A DNA stretch of 64,000 nucleotides from Apodospora peruviana. Taxonomy: Eukaryota > Ascomycota > Sordariomycetes > Sordariales > Lasiosphaeriaceae. The notes beneath the pieces were generated by a model. The model had not been told where the DNA came from. It ran no database searches and was given only the letters and a program-made list of their open reading frames with translations. The translations under genes and the position numbers were made by a program. Below are positions 11,412 to 21,553 of the stretch, piece after piece; within the stretch, counting starts at the first letter, position 1, and the number at the start of each line of letters is the position of its first letter. The stretch lies in assembly GCA_033439685.1 (NCBI GenBank), contig JAUEDM010000005.1, forward strand, positions 248,001 to 312,000, written 5' to 3'.

Positions 11412-12161
11412 GAGGTTTGCATTTCAGCTGAAGAACGCCCGATCAACAGGGGGAAATTATTCCCTATTCAGTACGGCAGGCTACAAATGTACTACGGAAT
11501 ATCGGCGGGCAACTACTGAACAAATTCCTGCATTGCCCTGTATAAAGTGCTGAGAACCGATTGGTACCAATGCCGGCAGCCGCTCGTGCCGCTACGTCCG
11601 GGCGACCTCGAGGATGAAAGTGCAGTGGGTGAGGGGGGGTGTGTCTTCCACCTGAAAAAGAAACGACTTCTGTGAAGTCGTTGCTTCAAATTCCGCTCCC
11701 TCTCTCGACCAATTGCAAGCACTCGGAGTTTCGACAAATCTTCGGATTAAAATCCAAGAGCGTCACACAATTTTCTTTCAGGATCCATGATTCGCGAATC
11801 GAGTGCCATTGCCGAGCAGCGATTTGGATTGAAGTTCAAATAAGCTTTGACCAAGGGGCCCCTCACAGTCGACACAGAAGGGACGTTAGCGCCTCCAGGG
11901 ACTCACTCGCGCTATAACTTTCACCTGGTCGACCCAACTCACCGGGTGGCTCCTCGCTTGGGGCCGTCTTGTCGACCGCATCACGCGTCTTGAAGCACGC
12001 ACTTCCACTCAACCATTTCGCATACTTGACGGGAGTACTTCACCCACCTGCAAATCTACCGCTGCTTGCAAACGAATAATGCCAAAATAACCTCGCACAC
12101 AACTAGCTTGCTCGGCAGCCTGCAGATTGCTCATGCAGTGACGTCTTACTCATCCGCCACA
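11412..12161. other. Intergenic, no gene seen
   Basis: About 0.75 kb between divergently transcribed genes, so it should carry both promoters. I see no clear TATA box, repeat or RNA gene. Confidence 0.45.
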
Positions 12162-15100
12162 ATGGGCTCGTCTGCAACTCAATCCGACACGCCGAAGCCT
12201 GTGGGCTGGCACCGCTGGGCCGCGCCGCAATTGCCCGGTCCCCATCCCCAACCTCCAGCTACAGCTGGATCTACTACTGGGTCAGATGTTAATACGACGC
12301 CCGGGGCACAATCGACCGCCAAATTGGCGTCGCCTACTCGCCCACTGTTCAAAATGAAGAGGACTGGTTTCGTCGGGCAGCTTCGCTTTTCCGGTGGTCA
12401 TACTGGCCCCTCGACAGGACCGGGACCCAACCCGGGACCCAAAGCTCCTGGACCGACAACAAACGGCGCTTCCAATGCCGGCGCCGTCTCACTCTCCCGC
12501 CCAAGCACAGACCCACAGTCGACAGTTAAGCACGCGACTCCTCTGGCAGCTACCGCACGATACCGTGACCCTTCAACAGCGTCACCAGCCCAAAGACTAC
12601 CGAGCTCCACAGTGAAGCCAGCCGTACCCGCAGTACCAACGGCAAAAGACACCACGCCGCGTCCTCCCCAACGTCCTGCTCCGCTGCAGGGAAACGTAGC
12701 TCGCCGATCTTCTAATATTAAGACCTTCCCCAACCCTACCGGCTCTACCCCTACTGGTCCCACCCCTAATGGCGTCGTCAAGAGAAAGCCATCAGTTGAG
12801 AGAATCGTATCTGATATCGAGATGGTTGATACCAAGACCCTCCGATCACCTCCTGTTGTCCGCCAACCAACGATTGCCACGCCGTCGGCCGCTCGTACAA
12901 AGACGAAGGATTTCGATGACCGTGTCTATAAGACCTTTTTAGGTATAGCGTTACTACTTGCTGACATCCTGTTTAGGCGGTTACTTTCGCAACCTTAAAT
13001 CTTTTACGGCTGCTAACTCGCTTTATAGATGAAGATGGTATTACTTACGCTACGTGCGGGGCTCTCCTACCGCCCGGATATCAAAAGTCTAAAGATGAAG
13101 ACTTCCCGTGGATATGTCCGGTCAGATCTTGCCGGAAGATGCTTCCAAGCCTTATTGGTCTAGGGAAGCATTTCTGCGTAAGTTTTTCGATTTTTTAACG
13201 CATCGCAAGCTAGGCTTACACTATAGGTAGAACTCGCACCGCGCCATGGGCTTCAATGACAATATGGACGGCACTCTGACCGACGAGGGTGCCTGGACGG
13301 ACCCCGAACGCGGCGATGGGAAGAGTTACGGTGGAGTGGCAAAGCCCTCTATGATTTTGTCCAGGGGGGAACGAAGCTTCGCCGAGTCGCCCATGGTTGA
13401 GCCCAAGCTCCATTACAGGGCGCAGGAGCAATTGAACAGCCAGAATAGAGCACTGAGCCAACCGAAGAGGGGCGGCCCTCGAAGGAGGACGGCTTCCGAT
13501 TTACCGGCTTCTACTGATCATGATTCCGGGGACGAAACCACTAGTGATGCCTCTCTTGAGGATAAGCTGAAGCAACAAACCCCTCGTTCGACAGCAGTTT
13601 CGGCTCCAGTTGAGATTGCCGGCGCTATCAAAATGGCAAATCCGAATCGCCCCTACGATGTGTGGCCTGGTACGTCCAGCAGCGAGTCGCCACCGGCTCC
13701 GCGATATTAACCTTGCTTGTGCTAACTCAGACGTTTTAACAGAGGAATTCGGCCTGCAAAAAAATGCTTATGGTATGCTAATTCCGGACAGTTATGAGAA
13801 AGACATGACTGTGGCTGGACGGCCCTGGATATGCCCGGTTAGATCGTGTCGAAAGACGTTTAAAACCGCCCATGACTTGGGTAACCATTTCAAAGTGACC
13901 AAGTTCTTTTCATTCTGTCATTTTTGTTGCTAGTACTGACATTGTCTTGTTGACATAACAAAGGGCGGCCACCGCGGTAGCTATTTGAACGACAACCTTG
14001 ACGGCACATTCTCGGTACTAAAGAACCTCGACCCAAAACCTGCCAGATGGTCCGCAGAGATGCGTGCGGTTATCACATCCCGCGGCACGGATGACCAAGA
14101 GCCCATTGTCGACCCCCGGAGGCCTATCTACAACAGTCCGACAAATTTGGTGTGGGTTAGTGCGCTCGCGGAGGACAACTTCGACTTGAATTCGACCGAG
14201 GCAAACCCCGAACATGAAGCTGCAGTAACTCAACATTCTAGACAGTCAATCGGAGCTAGTTCCAGACAGACCCCCAAAGTCGGTTCAAGCATTGAGGTTA
14301 CGGCCCCGGATTCAAGTTCACCTGTTAGGCCGACGTCTAGTTCCATTCCCGATAAAGGGTTGGAGTGGGCTACCAAAGATCGACGCTACACCGACTGGGT
14401 TGGCAAGTGGTTTCTCGATCCTGCATTTGCCTCATTTACTGACAATCCCTTGTTTCTTCTATAGACCCTACAAGCGATAGTAACAAGCTTTTAAGCATGG
14501 CAGGGTCCCTGATACCAGAGGGTTACGAGCTAGACCACAAGTCATTTGTAAATCGCCCCTGGATATGTCCCGTGAGATCATGTCGGACGGTTTGCAGACT
14601 GAGACGGGGCCTCGGAAATCATTTTACGGTACGCTGCTAGCTCGAGCCCTCCTTCATTGAAATGATTCTGACAATGAAGACTAGCATGAACATCGCCAAG
14701 ATAAACTAAACGACAACGGCGATGGAACATTCTCTATTGTTGGCTCGCACCGGGGAACCGAGGCGATGGTTGTGTCGAGAAACCCAATTGATCCTAACGC
14801 GCCCATGGCCGAAACTCAGTTGCCGGATACTTTTAAGGCGAGGACCGAGACTGAGAGACAGAAAGCCATTGAGGCAAAGGAACAGGAGCAGCGCAGAGCA
14901 GAGCAGCAGAAAAGCCAAAGGGCCGCCGCTCCTCGTGCCTCGATTGCGCCCTCTAGCGACCCCGATGGCCTGTGGTGGTACATCTGTCGTCACGTCAACG
15001 GGCAGATCGCACCATCGCAAAATCCTGGCATCAGGTATCTTTTGAGTCTTCCCAAAGTTCGCGATTTCAAGATCACTCGCAAGTTGTCGGCCGGCATCGA

Positions 15101-16296
15101 CACGAAACAGCTTGCCGGTATCATTGTCCAGCTCACGGGCGAGGAGCACGGCAAGCAGTGCACCACCTGTCGGCGTAACGCGGGAGGGCCCTTTGAGGGC
15201 TGTGTTCACCTATCAGCCACAGCACATGCGAGTGTGGATTTGCACCAGCTTCTCGGCAGCCAGGTCCGGGCTTGCTCGAACTGTTTGTTCATGAAGGTCG
15301 GGAACCAGTGCAGCGTCAAGTCATACCTGCCGCCGGCGGAGAAAAGTCGCGTCTATTCTATACCTATAGAACAAATGCGGGTTGTGAATGATTCAGACCC
15401 AATGGACATGACGAATGATGACTTGTTCTCGGACGTCGGCACCAATCGCCGGCGGTCAAGCAGGCTACCGATCACCAACGGGAACGATAGTGGAGATGAC
15501 GGTGAGGATGACGGCGAGGATGACGGCGGTGTTGTCAACCCGGACGTGAGTATGGCCCCACGCACTAGGTCGGAGAGATTAACCTCCATCGAGACACCAT
15601 CAGAACCAAGGAGCAAAATGGTGACCATAAAGATGCCGGAGTCTTTGCATCGAAGGATATCTTCGCCTAGCGCTAGCGACCTACAGCGGGCGCGGCAACG
15701 GAAGCAGAAAGGGAGACTTGGTGAGCTCCCCGCAGCGCGGGTTGATCGAACGGCGACGGTTCTGGACTCGCAGGATTCCATCAGCAGTGTGGAAGTAATG
15801 CAGGAGTCGGAAGATGTCCAGATGGAGGACTGGGAACGGACCGGCGACGGGCAGATTCCGGCTGGTGGTGGTGGTACGCCGTCGGACGGGCATTCGGGGA
15901 GTACGTACCTCAACAACCTTTGCTTCTTTCTCGTATTTTCCTTTTGCAAGGGACCAGCTTACTCACAGGTTTGCTATTGGTATAGATCTGGCCTTCTCGG
16001 CGGCTCACCTTTTGTCGCCGAACTACCACGGAGGCCGCACGATCCAGGTAGTCGGCAACGTAACATTCCAGGCCATGTCCATAGCGTCTGGCACGGCGCA
16101 CAAGTTCGCGGTCGATAGCACCAGGACGCGGATCTGTTCACTCGCGAGCGGCAAAGTGCGCGTGCAGGTGGACGGCGAGGCCGAGTTTGTGATTGGTGCG
16201 CACGGCATGTTTTGCCTTGCGCCCGGCAAGGGGTGCTCGGTAATGAATCGGGCGTATGTGGATGCTGTGTTGCACGTTACTGCTTTGTTGGGGTAG
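12162..16296 (+). CDS. Triplicated C2H2-type finger protein with DUF3716 and CENP-C-like cupin domains
   Basis: Eight exons join in phase to 1216 residues: 12162-12942, 13029-13177, 13231-13669, 13743-13894, 13964-14402, 14465-14628, 14685-15900, 15986-16296. The start has a good CACAATGG context. Residues 1-260 are basic, Pro/Thr-rich and disordered. Three fingers follow, each PWICPVRSC then C-x4-C-x12-H-x4-H then N-D-N-x-D-G-T: ligands near 290/295/308/313, 487/492/505/510 and 688/693/706/711. Then a six-cysteine DUF3716 domain (about 835-920: QCTTC, FEGCV, ACSNC, QCS) and a C-terminal cupin (about 1115-1212) resembling Mif2/CENP-C. The intron at 14403-14464 has a GC donor. Probably a nuclear nucleic-acid- or chromatin-associated, dimerising protein, but I know no characterised relative and function is inferred from domains only. 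Confidence 0.8.
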
Positions 16297-17052
16297 ATAG
16301 GTAATCGGTCGAGTACATATGGGAGTGTATGACTTCGATGACAGAGTTCATTAGTCGTACGGAAGGAGAATGATATCAAGGGGAAAAGAGACGGGTAGGA
16401 TGTACATTGAGATAAAGTGTAAAGGAAGAATCTGGGGGAGTAAAATGGATGTTACCTAGGTAACTTGGTTCCAAAGCGGGCGTTTATAGATGGCAGCGAT
16501 GGCTTGGGAAATCAGTTTGGGGTGTGCAAGGACAGAGTTCAACATAGTTTATTACTCAAGTTGGTCTGGGTTCAGTGTGATACCTACACTTAATCATCAG
16601 ATAGCTGTGGGATTGAAGATCCTTCTGTTTATATTTATATATTACGCGCTACGTTATGATTCTATCAGCCAGATCAGTGACGTGATGAAATAGCATGATT
16701 ATGTACTCCTTTATGCCAGATCCTTCAATAACTGATTACAAGCCCCAACTCCTATTGCTTCAATAGGTACGTGGAGCTCATAGTACGCGGAAAGGAGGAC
16801 GATGATTATGAAAATGTGTTCCCTTCTTCGCATACCCTACTAATAGGAGGAAAACCCCACGAAGCAATGAGGAGAAATAAGTACTACTGATGAAGAAACA
16901 TTATCTACAACTCCAACTCCATGACCTCTACATGCAAACACCACCAAACAACAGAACGTACCAGACGCTTTTCTCTATATCCAGGCACCATCAGACACCA
17001 ACCCAACTCCATACCCTACTTATCACATCAACAACACCCAGTTTACATCTCT
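16297..17052. other. Intergenic between convergent genes
   Basis: 3' flanks of the finger protein (plus) and the Cys-rich membrane protein (minus). Nothing else recognised. Confidence 0.45.
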
Positions 17053-17970
17053 TTAGTATCTATATCCGGACCTGGCGATCTCCTCCTTCTGCGCGGCGAG
17101 CTCGTAAGGGTTCTGCTCGTACTGCGCATTCGGCGCCTGTTGCTGATACTGCGGCACAGGGGGACTCTGCACAGGAGTGCCGGTACCGCCGGTATGGAAA
17201 TGGATCGTCGTGGACGGTGCAGGTGTCGGATGGTGACCAGCAGCTTCCGCAGCCTCCGCAGCCCGCCTCTTCTTCTTGCGCAGCTGCACCAACAGCGTAA
17301 TGACAGCAACCAACAAACTCGGGATACCTACGCCCAAACTGGCCGCCAGCGCAACGATATCCGATTGGCTGAGGCCCTTCTTCTCGTCGGCTGGGGCTGA
17401 GGTGGTGCTTGCTGGAGCACCGCCAGTGCTGGTCGGCGCGCCAGAATCAGACCCGGACTCGGGTACAGCAGCAGCAGGGGCGGTGTTTTCCGTCGCATCG
17501 GCAGCAGCAGTCGTCTTGGCAGGAGTAGGAGTGGCAGTCGGTTTTTTGGATGTCGTTAACGGCCCAACGTTGGCAGTGGCACAGTAGCCGTCGTAGAGCG
17601 CGTCCATGCTGCCGACTTCTTCTTCCCAGCTGTCGACGGACTTTGCGCAGCGCTCGCTGACGCAGGAACTAATATACGCGGTGGCCGACTCGGCGAGCTT
17701 GGTGCTGCAGTAGCAGAAGTTTTGGGGGCCGCACCCGCACCCTAGGTGGACGCCCAGGTCGTTGTAGCCGGCGTTGTTGCAGCCGAAGACGCCGTTGTAG
17801 ACGAGGCAGCCTGCGGCGCAGGGCCGCGCGGTCGAGTAGCCTATCTCGGAGTAGAGGGAGACGTAGGCGAGGGGGCCGGCGGTGGTTTCTGCTGCGTTGA
17901 CGGCTTGGGTGGTGAGGCCGAATAGGAGGAGGAACATCGCGCTCGGCGCCGGGGATAGTTGCCGGACCAT
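17053..17970 (-). CDS. Cys-rich single-pass membrane protein
   Basis: 305 residues in one exon. An N-terminal signal peptide (about 1-27) leads to an ectodomain with at least ten cysteines (residues 28-135; segments RPCAAGCLVYNGVFGC, GCGCGPQNFCYC and SSCVSERC). A Thr/Ala/Ser-rich stalk follows, then one membrane span near residues 205-230, a basic stop-transfer segment RKKKRR and a Pro/Gln-rich cytoplasmic tail. This layout is that of fungal surface receptors or wall sensors, but the cysteine pattern is neither WSC nor CFEM that I can recognise. Topology is well supported; function is unknown. Confidence 0.75.
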   Translation of the reverse strand: MVRQLSPAPSAMFLLLFGLTTQAVNAAETTAGPLAYVSLYSEIGYSTARPCAAGCLVYNGVFGCNNAGYNDLGVHLGCGCGPQNFCYCSTKLAESATAYISSCVSERCAKSVDSWEEEVGSMDALYDGYCATANVGPLTTSKKPTATPTPAKTTAAADATENTAPAAAVPESGSDSGAPTSTGGAPASTTSAPADEKKGLSQSDIVALAASLGVGIPSLLVAVITLLVQLRKKKRRAAEAAEAAGHHPTPAPSTTIHFHTGGTGTPVQSPPVPQYQQQAPNAQYEQNPYELAAQKEEIARSGYRY

Positions 17971-18972
17971 ATTTGACGATGATACTATGGTTGGAATAGG
18001 TTCGTGAAGGAGGGAAGAACAAGAAGAAACTTCAGAGAACGCGAGAAGAGAAGAAACGCACTTTCAGGGCACGCAACGGGCGGGATGGCGCGGAAGAAAT
18101 AGGTCCCCAAACACATGGCGTCTTCCATGCCGGGAGAACGAATCTCTTTTGGTGTGTTACGGCTGAGATCTAGAACGACGCCGGTTCAGGGGCGATAACA
18201 GCAGCACTGCGAATAACATCGTGGACTGGGAGCCGAGACCACGTGCCAAGGCCTGCATGGCGTCGGGCCGGATCCTGGGACACACGCTAACCAACCGGGG
18301 ATGATTGGTGAGAACGCGATGCTTGATCTCCAAATCTTGTCGTGGCTGTCCAATGATCGGAGATCACCAATTCAGCCCTACACGTCTTTCCAAGTCCGAA
18401 GCCGAAACCCTTGTCTGTAAAAGGACTTCGATCAGGTTCGATGTCGCGTGAGTTAACTATCTGGATTCTATATGCTTTTAGTAACAGTTCGTTGTACACT
18501 ATGCATGTACCCGGACGGACCTTCAGCTGTTTTCGACGACGTGGAGCGGACCTAGGGGGATAAAAGGAGGCGGGCCGCAGACCAAATCCACTTACTTCCG
18601 TAAGAGGCCGATGTGTTGTTCATTAGCTATTAACAGGCAGGTAATCAGTCCCCGCGGATAGTCTTCTTGTTCCACAAGATACCTACTCAATTTTCAACAA
18701 AATATTAACATTTTACATCACTTTCTAACATATACTGAACTGCTATATCAAAAGCTTTGCACAAGAAAGAGACGAACAAAAGAAACGCTAGGGGTGCCTA
18801 CCAAAACACCGGCCATCATCACATGCATGGCACGTCGCTTCTATCCTACAACCTGCGTTATCAAAGAACTTTGCACAAGAAGAGACGAACACAAGAAACA
18901 CCGCCTATCAAAACACCATGCCACCACCGCAGACATCATCATCACCCACTCCGAATTCGACTCAATAAATCC
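17971..18972. other. Intergenic with an imperfect direct repeat
   Basis: About 1 kb. The promoter of the Cys-rich membrane protein lies at the left. The right half holds two imperfect copies of a sequence of about 60 bases, annotated separately. No reading frame is convincing. Confidence 0.45.
18746..18917. repeat. Pair of imperfect direct repeats, about 60 bp each
   Basis: Copy 1 (18746-18810) and copy 2 (18859-18917) both run from TATCAAA through CTTTGCACAAG, GAGACGAAC and AAGAAAC to CAAAACACC, with a few substitutions and small indels. The spacer is about 48 bases. No element ends or target-site duplications are visible. Confidence 0.7.
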
Positions 18973-19490
18973 CTATGACTGCATCGCCAAGCTAACTGCC
19001 TCCGTCAAGAGCGCAGACTGAGGCCGAACCACACCAGTCTGCCGTCTCGGTCTGGAACTAGACGTAGTCTGTTGGCGTCGACCAAGATAACGCCACCAGC
19101 TTTCGACCGATGACCAGCAGCTGCTCCAGAGGGCGTGCTGCTTGCGCCATATCGAGCTGTTGCTGAAGAAAAGTCGACTGAGTGTGCTGCGGATGACACT
19201 CGTGACTGTGATGATATCCTGTCGAGTGGTCTCGGATTTGGGTTGTGGTTGTGGTGGTGGCGGTGCTGTTGACATATCTCGTTATTAGTTGACGGAACAG
19301 ACATACGGGAAAAAGATGTGGGAAGCAGGGCTGGTGGCTTACAGTGCTGCTCCTTCACAACAACGATTTGCCGATGGATGTAGGTATCCTCTACAGGCGG
19401 AGAGTCGAGTCCCGCGCCGAGGAAGAAGACGAACGTAAGGGTCACAAGGAGATAGACCAATGTGGTTTCGCCGCTGAGAAATGGCTGCAT
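18973..19490 (-). CDS. Hypothetical small membrane-anchored protein
   Basis: Two exons (19343-19490 and 18973-19265) with a 77-bp GTAAGC..CAG intron give 146 residues. Residues about 10-28 are strongly hydrophobic (a signal anchor or signal peptide). A short linker, a proline run at the splice junction and a basic, Trp/Ser-rich C-terminus follow. Reading through the intron instead gives a 161-residue alternative with a His/Asn-rich middle. I recognise no family. Support is the clean splice phase and the N-terminal hydrophobic segment only. Confidence 0.4.
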
Positions 19491-20593
19491 TTTGGCTGGC
19501 TGACCGGCTCACGCCTGTGATGGCTGTTGTTGGGAACGACTAGGACCGTATATAGAGTGCCTAAGGCTTTGATCTGCGCTGCTGTCGAACTGGATGAACT
19601 TGGTGTTTTGTCGAGGGCCCGAGTGATCAGGAGTGCTGGTGTCGACGATGGGCGTGTACCGGTGGAATCAGGAGAGTCGACAAATAGCAGGTAGGTGGAA
19701 GGAAACATGTTAAGTAAAAAGAGGAAGGGTCCAGGCAACTGGCAAGGAAGATAAATAAAAACCGAAGCCCCGATGATGGGGTTCTTGGTGTTTCCAGCAC
19801 CACCCATACAGCAGGTTGGAATGTGGGCCACCGCGCGGGAGAGGGAACGTGGCACCGGAAACGAACCATCACGCACACCAGACACACCAGATTAGCCTTT
19901 GGGCCGAATGCTTTATCTTAGCATTGTTCTTCGGCCTACATTAGTGCCGCACGGAATCTCGACAGGTTTTCGATCGTCCAATCGACGGGTGCGCGCACGG
20001 AACATCACACCTCTCGTATGCATGTTGACGCAAGGGAGCAGGTGAGAGAGAGCGTGGAGAGCTTTGCTATCCGCCAGGTCAGATTCAAGCTTTTGTGCTA
20101 GGTAACTCCCGCAGGAGGCAATTTTCTCGGCTGTATTAGATCATGCATGCACATACCGTGGCGTGTGTGAGAAAAGGATGATATCGGACGAGGTTGATCT
20201 CCAGTAAGTCACCCGTTCGTCCGGCCTGATAAACCCTGGGTCCCCGATGATATCACTCTGTGATCGGGTTCTATTCAGTCAGAACCACCTTACCTAATTT
20301 TTGTCTTGGGGGATTGTAGCAAAAATGCAAACTCAGGTGACAATGAGTGCAAGCAGATAGGGGGTCCTTGTTTGCTTCTCAAATATTTTGTTTGTTTACG
20401 GCTGGTGCCGGCGACTTGGCATCGTGGGCCACATTCCAGCTTGTGCCGAATTCGAACCCCCCACGCAAAACCGACTGTTCGCAGAAGTCTGATATGTTAC
20501 TTGGCTTTTTCATACATCTTGTCGTTAAGTTTACACTTACAAGTGTCCTCCAATATCCCGTACACTCAACAACAACCACCTCCATTACATTTC
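19491..20593. other. Intergenic, no gene seen
   Basis: About 1.1 kb. Short open frames on both strands (for example 19442-19885 minus and 20306-20935 plus) have no domain, and the latter is antisense to the adjacent PAN-like gene. No RNA gene or repeat was recognised. Confidence 0.45.
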
Positions 20594-21553
20594 TTACTGC
20601 CAAAGCACCGCCGATTCACTACCCACGTCAGGCGTTTTGACCCCAATCGCCGACTTGAGCCAGCACTGCGGCGACGGGTTGAACACGGCGCCCACGCAGC
20701 CCGTCCTGTTGGCGCACGCCGCCAGGCACTCGGGCATGCTCAGTATCTTCTGGTCGTTGACGATGCCCATGTCGCCCTTGGCAAAGTTGACGTCGCAGTA
20801 CCGCCTGTAGACCGCGGGCGGTTGTCCGTCGGCCGTCGCGACCACCGTGTAGTTCAGCCCTTGGGCGGACGGACACTCGAGGGTCACCGGGCCAAGGTCC
20901 GATTGAACGACTTTTGTCGAGACGGACGGATTTAGGGCACCCGACGACGAGGTCGTGGTTGTCGGTGACGAGGTGCCGGTTGGGGTTGTGCTGGGACTGA
21001 ATCAAGTGTTAGTGAGTAGAATGAGTGAGAGCGAGTGAGTTTGGGGACTGACTGACCTTGTCGAGTTAATATTACTACCTGCGCTAGTAGCACTGCTATT
21101 AGCAGCGGGTTGTGTTGTTGTTGTTGTTGTTGTTGTGTTGCTGTTGTTGCCAGACGTCTTGATGGACCCCGACGCGATGCCGCCCAATATCCCGGCCAAC
21201 ACCACGACTATGACAAACAGGGCTATCACAGTCCATGTCGCTGGTCTCTTCCATATCGATCGCCGGCGAGCTGATATGGTCTCTTCGTTTTTGGTCGGCG
21301 GTATTGGTGGCGAGTGAGATGTTGCTGTTGTCGCTGTGGCCGGTGTTGGTGAGTATGGTGTGTAGACTTGAGGTGGTTGTTGTCCCTGCTGGTGATATGA
21401 CTTGTCGGAATATGGCGCGAACGCCGGCGGTGGACTGGTCCCGCTCGTTCCATGTCCCGGCGATGCGACCTCTGGATAAACGTGATTCGTGACTATAAGG
21501 CCATCATCGTATGTCCGCTGCTGTTGGTGGTCGTCTGGTATGTGGTTGTTCAT
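20594..21553 (-). CDS. Membrane-anchored protein with PAN/apple-like extracellular domain
   Basis: Exons 21057-21553 and 20594-20996 with a 60-bp GTCAGT..CAG intron give 299 residues. Residues 1-95 are Pro/Gln/Tyr-rich and cytoplasmic, ending with the basic RRRSIWKR. One membrane span follows (about 100-122, ALFVIVVVLAGILGGI), then a Thr/Asn/Ser-rich stalk and a domain with about six cysteines (ECPSAQ, RRYCDVN, MPECLAACANRTGCVGAVF, QCWLK) that resembles PAN/apple domains, which bind proteins or sugars. No signal peptide, so a type II topology is likely. An in-frame ATG at 21748 would lengthen the N-terminus; I prefer 21553. This layout is common in Sordariomycetes but uncharacterised to my knowledge. 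Confidence 0.72.

Noticed and set aside
12398..12880. Minus-strand frame of 160 codons inside exon 1 of the finger gene
   Set aside because: Shadow of a Pro/Thr-rich coding region; Gly/Val-rich without a domain.
20306..20935. 209-codon plus-strand frame
   Set aside because: Its right half is antisense to the PAN-like domain exon; the left half lacks any domain.
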